This document shows, piece after piece, positions 17,590-27,634 of a DNA stretch of 64,000 nt. The notes beneath the pieces were generated by a model. The model was not told where the DNA came from and did not search any database. It saw only the letters and a program-made list of their open reading frames with translations. Within the stretch, counting starts at the first letter, position 1. Each line of letters opens with the position of its first letter. The stretch is taken from positions 1 through 64,000 of the forward strand of contig JAIQFZ010000006.1 in NCBI GenBank assembly GCA_020073015.1, in the 5' to 3' direction. A program made the position numbers and the translations under genes. This DNA comes from Terriglobia bacterium (GTDB lineage Bacteria; Acidobacteriota; Terriglobia; Terriglobales; Acidobacteriaceae).

Positions 17590-20500
17590 ATGCGATTCAA
17601 CAATCTCAAGGCGACTTTGAAAACAGCGGTACTAGTAACAACTGTTCTCCTCCTCGGAGCGGGTCTCGCAGTCGGTCAGGTGACAGTCAACCTGACCGCA
17701 GGGCCGAGCACGGCGACGCTACCCGACGGCTCAGCGGTGCCCATGTGGGGTTACAGCTGCGACGGCGGTGCGAGCGCGAACTGCCGCGCGTTGAATGGCT
17801 CGACGTCGGTCGGCGCCTGGTCCCCCGTTGTGATTACTGTTCCTACGGGGCAAAACCTGACGATCAGCCTGACCAACAGTCTGTCCTTTACGGCTGGAGC
17901 GGGCACGAATGGCATACCCACTTCGCTGACCATCGTCGGCCAGTTGGGCGGCGGTCTGGGAAGCACGGCGCAGAGGAGCACCACGCCGAGTCCGGACCAT
18001 CCCACGCAGACACTCACGTGGCCGGCCGCCAGCAGTGACCCGGGTGACGGCGCGAACAATCCGCCGCCGCAGGGACCGCGCGTGCAGTCGTTTGCTACGG
18101 AAGTTGCCGCAGGAGCCACGACCAGCCTGACCTGGACAGCTCCCCGGCCCGGAACCTATTTGCTGGAGTCGGGCACTCACCCATCGATTCAAGGGCCGAT
18201 GGGACTGTTCGGCATCGTGGTGGTGACGAGTGCGCCCGTGGGAACCACGGCGGGCACCGCCTATTCGGCAGGGGCGAATCCTGCTGTGACCTACAACGCG
18301 GACATTCCGCTGCTGTTTAGTGAAATCGATCCGGTCCAGAACAAATCGGTCGACACGGCGGTCCGTACGGCTGGCTTCACCGAGACCAAGGTGTGGTCTG
18401 GACAGCCAGATCATTGCGGCAATGCGGCTTCCGCGGACTACAACACCTGCTATCCGCCGGCCGTGAACTACTCTCCGCGCTATTACCTCATCAACGGACT
18501 TGCGTTCGACAAGACCCACGCTTCGCTCTCGTTGTTCCCAGTTGCGCCCGCCTCGGGAGTCACCGGAACCGTCCTGGTGCGCATGGTCAATGCTGGCCTG
18601 CGCATGCACATCCCGTCGATTGTTGGCGCCCAAACCGGGTCTGCAGCATCGGGCTTCGGACTGATTGCGGAAGACGGCAATCCGCTTCCTGGCGTAACCC
18701 GCGTGCAAAGCGAAGTGTTCATGGCCCCGGGCAAAACGTACGACGTGATGATCAATGTGCCTGCGGCGGGCGGCACGGCTCTCCCGATCTTCGACCGCCA
18801 GGGGAGCTTGTCGGGCAACGCGACCACACGTGACGCCGGCATGTTGGCGTACCTCAGCGTCAATGGCGCGGCGCTGCCAAATGTGGCGGCATTCTCGGCC
18901 TCTGCGACAGCGAATGGCGATACCTATCATGTGATCGCGGACCATACGCTCACGGTCGCGGATCCGTCCAAGGGCGTGATCGGTAATGACGCCAATGTTT
19001 ACAACGTCAAGGTTTCCACACCGCCGACGCAGGGCACGCTCACTCTGAACACCGACGGAACTTTCACCTATGTTCCTAACGCTGGGTGGACCGCTCCTGA
19101 CAGCTTCGTGTACCAGGCCAACGGCAGCGGCCCGACCGCGACCGTGACCCTGGATGCGTGCACGAATGGCAACGGCTGCCTTGAAGCGGCCGTCGGCATC
19201 AGCCTTACAGACGATGCCTACACATCTGCGATCGGCCCACGCGCCGCTAAGCCTGCAAGTTTCAGCATCAAGCCTCCCGGCGTCCTCTTCAACGATAAAG
19301 ACGGCGCCGGCTTCCCGCTCAAGGTTGCGCTGTCCGGTAGCGATGCTCCCGTGGCGTCCGCCGGCCTCACCCTTTCGGTGGATCCGGACGGCGGATTCAA
19401 TGCATCCGTGAGCGCAGCGGGCACCTATACCTTCACTTACAAGGCGGTTAACTCCCAGGGAACGGTCAGCGCCTCCGCTGCGACCGTGACCCTGAGCTTC
19501 CCAACGCCGAACGGTCCTGCGGTCACGCTGGTGGACGGCGCAACCAAGGCTGCCCTGAGTACTCAGGACTACCGCTGGATCATTGAGGAAGACCGCACCT
19601 TCTATGTAAACCCCAATTGCCAAACGAACCCTGTGCCCGCAGGTTGCCCGGTTGCCACTCCTCAAGGGGCTCCCGCGATCTTTGGGACGAACTTCCACAC
19701 CAGCTACATGCCCGTCGTAGCGCAGGGCTGCGTCGGGACGATTTCCTGCGAAGATGGGCAGTTCGTCCTCGACAGTAGCGGTGCCCACGTACCCGCAGTG
19801 TGCGACATCGGCAATGGAGCCTGCAGACCCGGCACCACCAAGACGGAGGTCGATCCCAGCCAAGTTGTTCTGGATCCGACCAAGCACTACTACATCTCGG
19901 TCCTGCCTGGCGATGCCATGGATCCGGGACACGGCATGGGCGGCGCTCAGATTGCCCCTGGACAGACGTCAGTGTCGGTCACGGTTGAGCCCGAGCTAGC
20001 GCAAGCGGCTAAAGTCTCAGTGTTCGTGTTCGAAGATGACCATCCGCTCAACGGCGAGCACGATGCCAGTGGCGGTATCGACACATTGTCGCCGAACGAG
20101 GCCGGCTTGGGTGGGTTTAACATCACCATCCTCGACCTGGTAGGCATGTCGGGCGACCCTGCCGGTCAGATGACCTACGACGAGTTCGGCCAACCTCTGT
20201 CGAACGCCTTGGCGGGAACCATCGATCCGGTCACGAAGAAGGATGCGTGCCCGGTCACCGCAAATCCGACGAAAGGATTTGACGGAACCGACAGTCCTGT
20301 GGGCATCACCGGCGTGATCCCTGTCTGCCCGAGGTACGAGTCGGACGGCACAACGCTGTCCCCACTAGCCGGTCAGGCGATCGTCGTGAACATGCCTCCC
20401 GGAAGGTACGGCATCGTAGCCACGCCCGCTGCGGACCGGATTGCACGTGGTGAAGAGTGGCTGCAAACCAACACTCTGGACGGCGGAAAGGACCACGAGG

Positions 20501-23500
20501 CTTTCATCCGTAACAACGAACCCAGCTACTTCCAGGAATTCGGTCCGGGTTCATTCCACGTGTCCATTGGCTTTGCCAATCCGAAGTTCATCCATGACAT
20601 TGGACATGCGCTTTGTACCGGTACTGGCGCCCCAGCGTGCAACCAGACGGTGCAGGGAATCGTCACCGGCGCGCATATGAGCCGACCCTCGGATGAGAGA
20701 CTGTACGGCAGTGGCACGAACGATACGTTTGGTTACACCCAGTGCTACGTGAGCCTGGGGAGCCCGGACGGCGCCGACTTCGCGTTCACTAAGTGCAATA
20801 GCGATGGAACGTTCAGCCTGGCCGGCATTCCCGAAGGTGATTGGAAGATCACGGTCTTCGACCAGTGGAACGACATCATCGTCGACGGGATTTCGACCCC
20901 CGTGCGCGTGGGCAGCGATAACGCCACCTTGTGTCATGGATCGAATTCTTCTGGCTCGGTCTGCGATATGGGAGAAATCGCGGTGAACGCGTGGAAGGAT
21001 AACCTCAACACCCGCACGTTCTTCGACGTGAACGGAAACGGTATCTCGGACGACGGTGAGCAAGGGCTCACATTCGTGCCCACCAACATCCGGTACCGCG
21101 ACGGCAGTATCTCCAACCTGAACAGCACCGACCTGGAAGGTTTCGCCGGCTTCAACGAGGTCTTCCCGATCTTCAACTGGTATGTGATGGAAACGGATTC
21201 GAACCGCTATAAAACCACCGGGATACACGTCATCAACGACGCAGGTGGCCCGGTCGACGGTTCCACCGGCCCCTACGCCTGCGGCCAAGGCAACTTCCCG
21301 GCTTGCGGAGATTCCTCCCTCCTGCAGAACCTTGCCAGGACTAACGAGGATTTCCCTCTGCCCGTGGGGGATGCCACTCATCCAAACTTGCGGATTCCCG
21401 GCGCGGTCTATTGCGATCATGCTGACTGCGCTGGCTTCTCGATCGCAAATGGGCCGATCGCCGGTGGTTCGAGCGGCCCGGGCGGCTCCACTGGCCGAAT
21501 CGATCCGCCTTGGGTCACCAGCTACGGTTGGCAGAATTTCATGGGGCAGAACCAGCTCCTGGAATTCGGCAAGAAGCCATTCGCAGCGGGCGAGAACGGC
21601 GGCATCCGCGGCCACGTCGTATATACCTCGACCCGTCCGTTTGATGACCCGGCACTGCTGCTCCAGCTTACTTGGGAACCGCAGGTTCCGAACGTCACGA
21701 TGAACCTCTACCAGGAGGGCTTTGCGGCAGACGGAGTAACCCCGACCCTGACCCTGGTGGACACGACCAAGACCAGCAGCTGGGACGAGTGGGCGCAGGG
21801 CTTCCGCTCCGACGGCGTGCCGAACATGAACTGCCCGGGCCAGTCAACCGGCGATCTGTTCTTCTACACCATCAATAATCAGCCGAACCTCCTGGATTTC
21901 TACAACTCCCAGCACGGAGGACCGGCGGTGACTCCGCTGCCGTACAACTCCCAGTACAAGTGCTATGACGGAATGCACAACTGGAACCAGCTGCAACCGG
22001 CTCCGTACGACGGCATGTATTCATTCCCCAGCGTCACGGGCTTGAATCCGACCACCGGGAAGCCAGCCGGGACCAATTGCACGATTTGTGTGTCGAATCC
22101 GGACAACACGGATCCCTACCGGTTCGGTACGGCCATGCTGCCCGCAGGCAAGTACGTAGTCGAAATGATTGTTCCTCCGGGCTACGAACTGGTGAAAGAA
22201 GAAGACAAGAACATCCTGCTTGGCGACACGTACGAAGCTCCGGTAACCACGCAGTTCGCCGGCTTCGGCAACATTTTCATTATGCCGGACCAGGCTTCGG
22301 TCGCGTCTGCTTACAACCCGAACAATCCGCTGAATTCGACGACCGATCTGGGCGCAACGCCACGCCATGAAGGTGACACCGGAAGCGTTGAAACCTTCTG
22401 GCCTTGTGTCGGTACCGCCCGCGTTGTTCCCGACTACATGAGCCTCTTCCCGCAGTCGGGGCAGAACTCTCCGTTTGCCGGAGCCACGCGCAATCTTTGC
22501 GATCGCAAAGAGGTTACGCTCGAGGATCAGATGTCGGTGCTGGCGAAGTTCTACGTCTTCAGCTCAACCCACGTTGCTGCCCACTTCACGGGCATCATCT
22601 CGGACGATTTCACCTCGGAATTCGATCCGTTCTCGCCGGCGTTCGGCGAGAAGTTCTCGCCTCCCAATCTGCCGGTGGGCGTCCGGGATTTCAACGGAAA
22701 CGAAATCGCTCGCGTCTGGTCCGACCAACATGGAATCTATAACGGGCTGACGTACTCGACGTTCTCCGTGAACCCGCCGGATCCCAGCGGCTACATCCCG
22801 CAGATGATGGTCATGTGCATGAACGACCGTGGTTCTGGCGTGGCGCCCGATCCTTTCTATCAGGCCGCCTACAGCCAGTTCTGCTATGAGTGGTCCTTCA
22901 TGCCGGGCCAAACTTCCTACATGGATACGCCGGTGATCCCCACCTCCGCGTTTGCGGCGGAATACAACCATCCCGATTGTGCTTATCCGAACGCCACTCC
23001 GGCGATCAAGAGCGTCATCGGCAACGATGCAACTGGCTCCACGGCTGCCAGCGGTAAAGGACCGTGGGTGAGTGGGTCCGGTGCCGGTCACACTCTCACG
23101 ATCACCGCGCTGGGCGACGTTGACGTGAACGACTACGCGTACTCCGGGCCTTCTGCGACGGTGGCGCCGTTTAACAACAAGACGATCACCCGCCACTACG
23201 GCTTCGGGACCACGGCAGGTACGGTCGCTCTGCTCGGCAGCGATGGCAATACTTATCCGCTGACGGGCGTGAGTTGGAGTGACCTGACGATCACGGGCAC
23301 GGTTCCCAATGGGGTGCCGGCGTGCGCGATCCAGCAGCAGCGGCAATACGGAGGCCCGAACAACGGCAATGCCGAGCGCTGCGGTGAATTGGTGATCACG
23401 GCCGCCAATGGCAAAAAATCCATTGACACCGTGACCGTTACCATCGGCAGCATCGGAACCAATGGAAGCAAGATTCCGACGGTGCTCGCAGCTGGACAGA

Positions 23501-26500
23501 CGATTCAGTCCGCCATCGACGCTGCCGCACCGGGCGATCTGATCATCGTTCCTCCCGGTAGCTACCATGAATTGTTGCTGATGTGGAAGCCGGTCCGGCT
23601 GCAAGGAGTCGGAGCTGCGTCCAGCATCATCGACGCAAACACGCATCCTTCAGGCACTCTCCTCAATGACTGGCGCCTGCGGGTGGTCTGTCTGTTCGGG
23701 CTAGCCCCCAATGGCGTGCCTGACGGGTATGACTCGGCTTGCGGAAACGGCTGGAACTTCTTCAGTCCGACGACGTCGAACCCACAAGTCGATCGCTTGC
23801 CGTTGGAGGCCACAGTCGGCTGGGACGCCACGCTGAACGGCAACCTGGCAGAGCAGCTGCAGGAACCAAGCCTGATGGGAGCGTATGAAGGAGCGGGAAT
23901 TACCGTGCTCTCGAAGGGCGTGCGTTTCCCCAACGGATCGAACCCGTGGACCGACGGCGCTGAGCCGGGCGGGTTCCCGGTCGGCACCACGCTTCTTGAC
24001 AACGGCACCCAGGCTCTCAGCGCTGACCCCAACGGTTGCGGGCCAAACACCACAGGTGCTCACAATCCGTTCCCAAGCAGCTTCCAATGCAACCCGTCGC
24101 GTATTGACGGCTTGTCGGTTACCAACAGTTCCCAAGGCGGCGGCGGCATCTTCGTGCACGGCTGGGGACACAATCTGGAAATCGCCAACAATCGCGTCTA
24201 CAACAACCAGGGCACGCTGTCGGGCGGGATCACGGTTGGCCAAGGGGAACATCCTGGCGCCTACGTCCAGGGAGCTGCCAATGCAGATCCGGGTTCCTGC
24301 GTTAACGGGGGCACGGGCGTTTTCACGAATACTCAGCTGCCGTACTGCTTTGACCGGTTTGTAAACGTACACCACAACGCGGTCACGGCGAACTCCTCCG
24401 AAGGCGATGAATTGTTCTCGGCCACTCCCTCAGGGGCGGGCGGCGTTTCCTTCTGTTCGGGTGCCGACAACTACCAGTTCAACTTCAACTGGGTGTGCGG
24501 CAACATGAGCACGGGTGACGGCGCTGGAGTTGCCCAGATGGGGTTCGTGTGGGATGCGAGCATCCAGCACAACACGATCCTGTTCAACCAGGCCACTAAC
24601 CCAACCACGCCCAGCAACGGCGGCGGTCTGCTCATCATGAGCGCTCCGGATACGGATCCGACCTGTCCTGGAGAGCCCGACGCGGATTGCAGCCATGCCT
24701 TCGGCACGGTGGGCGACGGCATCGGTCGCAACCTGGTGATCAACGCCAACCTCATCATGGGTAACGCTGCGGAAGCTGGTGCCGGCGGCGGTATCCGCTT
24801 CCAGGGTGTCAACGGCGTGGAAGTGTCCACGTTCCCCAACAATCCGGAGCGCTGGTACTCGGTCAGCGTTACGAACAACATCATCGCTAACAACGTTGCC
24901 GGTTGGGACGGTGGCGGCCTGTCGTTGCAGGACTCCATCGGAGTGAACCTGATCAACAACACGATCGTCTCCAACGACTCCACCGCATCGTCGGGAACGC
25001 TCTTTGGCGCCTTCTTTGCGACCCAAGCCAGCTCCCCGACACCTTGCCCACGGGACGCCCAGGGGGCAAACATCCCCTGCGTGCCGCTATCGGATCCGCA
25101 GCCAGCCGGCCTCTCGAGTGCCGGACACACGGCTGAGTTCCTCGCGTCGCTCCCGGCGAGCATCACCTGTCCTCCGGGCCATCCGATCGCCGCAAACCCC
25201 GCCAATGGCGTGGTGAATGGCGCTTGCCGGACGGTCTCGTACCCGAGTCTGTACAACGATGTGTTCTGGCAGAACCGCGCCTTCAACATCGTGGTGACGC
25301 AGCCGGCTGCGGGAGCCACGCAGGCAACGGTAACCCTGGTTCCAACGCTGAGTCAGACCAACACCGGCGATTGCATCGCTCCGCCGGCTGGGACGACCTA
25401 TTGGGATATCGGTCTGCGCGGCGACCACGGACCGACCGACCATAGCTCAGGGGTAACGTTCACACCGGAAGCGTCGGTGCTGACCGATATCACTGGCTAT
25501 GCTGGTGGAGGTTCAGGCTTCCGCGCCAACACGGCTTCCTTTAGCCCAGGCGTTGTCCGGCAGTACTGCAACGGCTCGAAGATTCCGCCGGAGGCGGGTG
25601 CTTCGACTTGGTACCAGGTGCCCCCGGGTACCTTTGAAGGCAACGTGCCCGTGCCCGTCTTCAGTCTGACGGCAGGGGCGACTGTGGACGAGGGCAACAA
25701 CTGGATCAATATCAGCTGGGGCCCCTTGTCACTGATCAAGCCGACTACGGAGACCAACCCGGCCACCGAGGATGTGCTTGCTGACTACTCGTTGTTGGCG
25801 GGCTCTCCGGCCATCAACTACATCACGCCAGTCAACTCCAGCAGGACTTACGCAGCGGCGCCGAACAATGATTTCTTCGGTAACCTGCGCAAGACCAACA
25901 ATGCGGTTGACGCGGGTGCGGTCGAGTTCGCGGGCCCGGCTGCTGCCCAGCCGACGCTGACCTCGATCGCTCCCAGCTCCGGACGGCGGAATAGCGCCGT
26001 AAACGTGACTCTCACCGGCACGAACCTGACCGGTGCCACAGGGGTGGCCGTGTCCGGAACTGGTGTGAACGCTATTTCCGTTAGCAACCTCGTGGTGGTG
26101 AACGACACTACCGTCACGGCGACCTTCACCATCGGAGCGAACGCTGCAGTTACCGGCGCAAACGCTTCCCACAACGTCACCGTCTCTACTCCTGGCGGAA
26201 CCAGCAACGCCGTGATCTTCACGGTGGTAGCGCCGTCGCTGGCTTCAGTCACTCCCAACACGGGCGTACGTAGCAGCACGGTTAACGTGAGCCTTGTGGG
26301 CACCGGCTTCACGGGAGCGACGGCTGTCAACGTCGTGGGACCGGGGGCAGTCAATGCCACCAGCTTCACGGTGGTGGATGACTCGCATATCAACGCGACC
26401 ATCCAAATCGGTGGTCTCTCGAATGCGCAACTCGGGAATCAGACTGTCAGCGTTACCACTCCGGGCGGAACCACCAACACCGTGCCGTTCACGGTCTTGG

Positions 26501-26859
26501 GGGGGACGGTCGCCTTCACCGGACCTGTCCCGGTGTTGACTTCGACCCCGGCCAACACCAACCAGAAGAACGGCGTGATCACGGTTACCAATAGCGCCAC
26601 CGGGGCGTTTGCTGGTCCGATTACGCTGACCGCGAATCCGACGATCGTTCCAGTGACGGGTGGCGCCAATGGAACGTTCTCGATCCAACCCGGCGGAACG
26701 TGCGTGTCGGGTTTCCAAATCACCTCAGGCGGCGGTACTTGCACGATCAATGTGCGGTACCAGCCAAACAATTCGTCAAATGCGACGGCCCATGTCACTC
26801 TCAACGATACCGGGGCCACCACCGCAACGCAGAGCAGCGCCAACTTCACTGCGAACTAA
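17590..26859 (+). CDS. 3089-aa surface protein: degenerate oxidase domains, Ig-like, SdrD-B-like, beta-helix, IPT
   Basis: The ATG at 17590 follows GAGGAGACAGCA and begins a signal peptide (ending near LAVGQ). Residues 30-430 resemble multicopper oxidase domains 1 and 2 (LVRMVNAGLRMHIP, GLIAEDGNPLPG, MAPGKTYDVMI) but lack the four copper motifs. Two Ig/cadherin-like domains follow (about 450-535 and 540-640), then Cna-B/SdrD-B-like modules (about 810-1340, including FFDVNGNGISDDGEQGL at 1142). A region shared with the truncated paralogue starts near 1558. A right-handed beta-helix (about 1963-2700), two IPT/TIG domains (about 2785-2970) and a terminal domain resembling ASPM/SPD-2/Hydin repeats complete it. 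It is the third gene of the oxidase operon, which suggests a scaffold or surface display platform for the A/B oxidase. Confidence 0.9.
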   Translation: MRFNNLKATLKTAVLVTTVLLLGAGLAVGQVTVNLTAGPSTATLPDGSAVPMWGYSCDGGASANCRALNGSTSVGAWSPVVITVPTGQNLTISLTNSLSFTAGAGTNGIPTSLTIVGQLGGGLGSTAQRSTTPSPDHPTQTLTWPAASSDPGDGANNPPPQGPRVQSFATEVAAGATTSLTWTAPRPGTYLLESGTHPSIQGPMGLFGIVVVTSAPVGTTAGTAYSAGANPAVTYNADIPLLFSEIDPVQNKSVDTAVRTAGFTETKVWSGQPDHCGNAASADYNTCYPPAVNYSPRYYLINGLAFDKTHASLSLFPVAPASGVTGTVLVRMVNAGLRMHIPSIVGAQTGSAASGFGLIAEDGNPLPGVTRVQSEVFMAPGKTYDVMINVPAAGGTALPIFDRQGSLSGNATTRDAGMLAYLSVNGAALPNVAAFSASATANGDTYHVIADHTLTVADPSKGVIGNDANVYNVKVSTPPTQGTLTLNTDGTFTYVPNAGWTAPDSFVYQANGSGPTATVTLDACTNGNGCLEAAVGISLTDDAYTSAIGPRAAKPASFSIKPPGVLFNDKDGAGFPLKVALSGSDAPVASAGLTLSVDPDGGFNASVSAAGTYTFTYKAVNSQGTVSASAATVTLSFPTPNGPAVTLVDGATKAALSTQDYRWIIEEDRTFYVNPNCQTNPVPAGCPVATPQGAPAIFGTNFHTSYMPVVAQGCVGTISCEDGQFVLDSSGAHVPAVCDIGNGACRPGTTKTEVDPSQVVLDPTKHYYISVLPGDAMDPGHGMGGAQIAPGQTSVSVTVEPELAQAAKVSVFVFEDDHPLNGEHDASGGIDTLSPNEAGLGGFNITILDLVGMSGDPAGQMTYDEFGQPLSNALAGTIDPVTKKDACPVTANPTKGFDGTDSPVGITGVIPVCPRYESDGTTLSPLAGQAIVVNMPPGRYGIVATPAADRIARGEEWLQTNTLDGGKDHEAFIRNNEPSYFQEFGPGSFHVSIGFANPKFIHDIGHALCTGTGAPACNQTVQGIVTGAHMSRPSDERLYGSGTNDTFGYTQCYVSLGSPDGADFAFTKCNSDGTFSLAGIPEGDWKITVFDQWNDIIVDGISTPVRVGSDNATLCHGSNSSGSVCDMGEIAVNAWKDNLNTRTFFDVNGNGISDDGEQGLTFVPTNIRYRDGSISNLNSTDLEGFAGFNEVFPIFNWYVMETDSNRYKTTGIHVINDAGGPVDGSTGPYACGQGNFPACGDSSLLQNLARTNEDFPLPVGDATHPNLRIPGAVYCDHADCAGFSIANGPIAGGSSGPGGSTGRIDPPWVTSYGWQNFMGQNQLLEFGKKPFAAGENGGIRGHVVYTSTRPFDDPALLLQLTWEPQVPNVTMNLYQEGFAADGVTPTLTLVDTTKTSSWDEWAQGFRSDGVPNMNCPGQSTGDLFFYTINNQPNLLDFYNSQHGGPAVTPLPYNSQYKCYDGMHNWNQLQPAPYDGMYSFPSVTGLNPTTGKPAGTNCTICVSNPDNTDPYRFGTAMLPAGKYVVEMIVPPGYELVKEEDKNILLGDTYEAPVTTQFAGFGNIFIMPDQASVASAYNPNNPLNSTTDLGATPRHEGDTGSVETFWPCVGTARVVPDYMSLFPQSGQNSPFAGATRNLCDRKEVTLEDQMSVLAKFYVFSSTHVAAHFTGIISDDFTSEFDPFSPAFGEKFSPPNLPVGVRDFNGNEIARVWSDQHGIYNGLTYSTFSVNPPDPSGYIPQMMVMCMNDRGSGVAPDPFYQAAYSQFCYEWSFMPGQTSYMDTPVIPTSAFAAEYNHPDCAYPNATPAIKSVIGNDATGSTAASGKGPWVSGSGAGHTLTITALGDVDVNDYAYSGPSATVAPFNNKTITRHYGFGTTAGTVALLGSDGNTYPLTGVSWSDLTITGTVPNGVPACAIQQQRQYGGPNNGNAERCGELVITAANGKKSIDTVTVTIGSIGTNGSKIPTVLAAGQTIQSAIDAAAPGDLIIVPPGSYHELLLMWKPVRLQGVGAASSIIDANTHPSGTLLNDWRLRVVCLFGLAPNGVPDGYDSACGNGWNFFSPTTSNPQVDRLPLEATVGWDATLNGNLAEQLQEPSLMGAYEGAGITVLSKGVRFPNGSNPWTDGAEPGGFPVGTTLLDNGTQALSADPNGCGPNTTGAHNPFPSSFQCNPSRIDGLSVTNSSQGGGGIFVHGWGHNLEIANNRVYNNQGTLSGGITVGQGEHPGAYVQGAANADPGSCVNGGTGVFTNTQLPYCFDRFVNVHHNAVTANSSEGDELFSATPSGAGGVSFCSGADNYQFNFNWVCGNMSTGDGAGVAQMGFVWDASIQHNTILFNQATNPTTPSNGGGLLIMSAPDTDPTCPGEPDADCSHAFGTVGDGIGRNLVINANLIMGNAAEAGAGGGIRFQGVNGVEVSTFPNNPERWYSVSVTNNIIANNVAGWDGGGLSLQDSIGVNLINNTIVSNDSTASSGTLFGAFFATQASSPTPCPRDAQGANIPCVPLSDPQPAGLSSAGHTAEFLASLPASITCPPGHPIAANPANGVVNGACRTVSYPSLYNDVFWQNRAFNIVVTQPAAGATQATVTLVPTLSQTNTGDCIAPPAGTTYWDIGLRGDHGPTDHSSGVTFTPEASVLTDITGYAGGGSGFRANTASFSPGVVRQYCNGSKIPPEAGASTWYQVPPGTFEGNVPVPVFSLTAGATVDEGNNWINISWGPLSLIKPTTETNPATEDVLADYSLLAGSPAINYITPVNSSRTYAAAPNNDFFGNLRKTNNAVDAGAVEFAGPAAAQPTLTSIAPSSGRRNSAVNVTLTGTNLTGATGVAVSGTGVNAISVSNLVVVNDTTVTATFTIGANAAVTGANASHNVTVSTPGGTSNAVIFTVVAPSLASVTPNTGVRSSTVNVSLVGTGFTGATAVNVVGPGAVNATSFTVVDDSHINATIQIGGLSNAQLGNQTVSVTTPGGTTNTVPFTVLGGTVAFTGPVPVLTSTPANTNQKNGVITVTNSATGAFAGPITLTANPTIVPVTGGANGTFSIQPGGTCVSGFQITSGGGTCTINVRYQPNNSSNATAHVTLNDTGATTATQSSANFTAN

Positions 26860-26870
26860 CCAACCATGCG

Positions 26871-26900
26871 GGCCGGGCATCCGAACCTGGATGCCCGGCC
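26871..26900 (+). terminator. Hairpin after the 3089-aa gene
   Basis: A perfect 12-bp stem (GGCCGGGCATCC / GGATGCCCGGCC) with a 6-base loop lies 11 bases after the stop codon and is followed by TTGCAT. Its location and design match the hairpin after the truncated giant gene at 4493-4524. Confidence 0.65.
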
Positions 26901-26992
26901 TTGCATAACTGCAAGAAAACATAGGGATGGGGACCCCGCAACCGAGACACAGTGAGTTTGTGGAACGCTCAGTTTCCTCGAAGAAAAAAGCG

Positions 26993-27021
26993 TTGCCAAA
27001 GGAAAGCGCATAAGCTACGCT
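26993..27021 (+). promoter_or_regulatory. Possible sigma-70 promoter for 174-aa gene copy 2
   Basis: TTGCCA (26993-26998) and TACGCT (27016-27021) are 17 bases apart, 38 bases before the ATG. The -35 is good and the -10 is weak. Confidence 0.35.
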
Positions 27022-27059
27022 CGACCCAATAGCAGAAGGGGTGGCAAAGTCCAAGGGTG

Positions 27060-27584
27060 ATGTCCAGTAAGTTAGTAGTAAACACAAAGCTGCTGCTGAC
27101 AGCCGTTCTCGCCAGTGTGATCGCGTTTCCCCCCGCACAAGCGCAATCGGTTCAGGCCAATAAGAGTTCTGCGGTCCCGGCTGGGAAGGCTCGGGCGCCG
27201 GTGGTTCCACAACGCTATCGGCAAAATCGTATGCCGCCGAAAGCGCGTCAGTACTACGCAGTGATGTGGGGCGTTGATTCTCTCGCTGTGAAGTCAGTGG
27301 AGTCCGGCGAGATTATCCGGTTTACCTACCGCGTGCTCGACGCGGCGAAGGCAAAGGTTCTCAATGACAAGAAGAACGAACCGTCGTTGATCGACCCCGG
27401 AGCCGGTGTCAAACTGGTGGTCCCGTCTCTGGAGAAGGTTGGTAAGTTACGTCAGAGCAGTACGCCCGAGGCGGGCAAGGTGTATTGGATGGCCTTCTCG
27501 AATAAGGGCAGGTACGTGAAACCGGGGCACCGAGTCAGCGTCGAAATCGGACCGTTTCGGGCCGACGGCCTTATCGTCCAGTAG
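27060..27584 (+). CDS. 174-aa secreted protein of unknown function, copy 2
   Basis: This is the paralogue of 4537-5061, with the same length, the same gene neighbours and the same domain order: signal peptide (ending near PPAQAQS), short linker, then a conserved domain of about 115 residues. Within that domain MWGVDSLAVK, LNDKKNEPSLIDP, GVKLVVPSLEKVG, YWMAFSNKGR and FRADGL are kept, while the N-terminal linker has diverged completely. The pattern indicates purifying selection on the folded domain. The ATG at 27060 is chosen; a GTG immediately before it is an alternative. No family was recognised. Confidence 0.85.
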   Translation: MSSKLVVNTKLLLTAVLASVIAFPPAQAQSVQANKSSAVPAGKARAPVVPQRYRQNRMPPKARQYYAVMWGVDSLAVKSVESGEIIRFTYRVLDAAKAKVLNDKKNEPSLIDPGAGVKLVVPSLEKVGKLRQSSTPEAGKVYWMAFSNKGRYVKPGHRVSVEIGPFRADGLIVQ

Positions 27585-27595
27585 GATTCCCCAAT

Positions 27596-27605
27596 CCCCT
27601 ATAAC
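27596..27605 (+). promoter_or_regulatory. -10-like CCCCTATAAC block before LolA-like copy 2
   Basis: This ten-base block is identical to 5162-5171 and lies 29 bases before the start codon of the second LolA-like gene, in an otherwise diverged spacer. Confidence 0.35.
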
Positions 27606-27634
27606 TCACGCGCGACAATTAGGAGCGATCATCA

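Noticed and set aside
17731-19932. Long minus-strand open frame (733 codons) opposite the giant gene
   Set aside because: It is antisense to well-conserved domains of the 3089-aa protein, has no ribosome binding site and no family-like sequence; long antisense frames are expected in GC-rich DNA.
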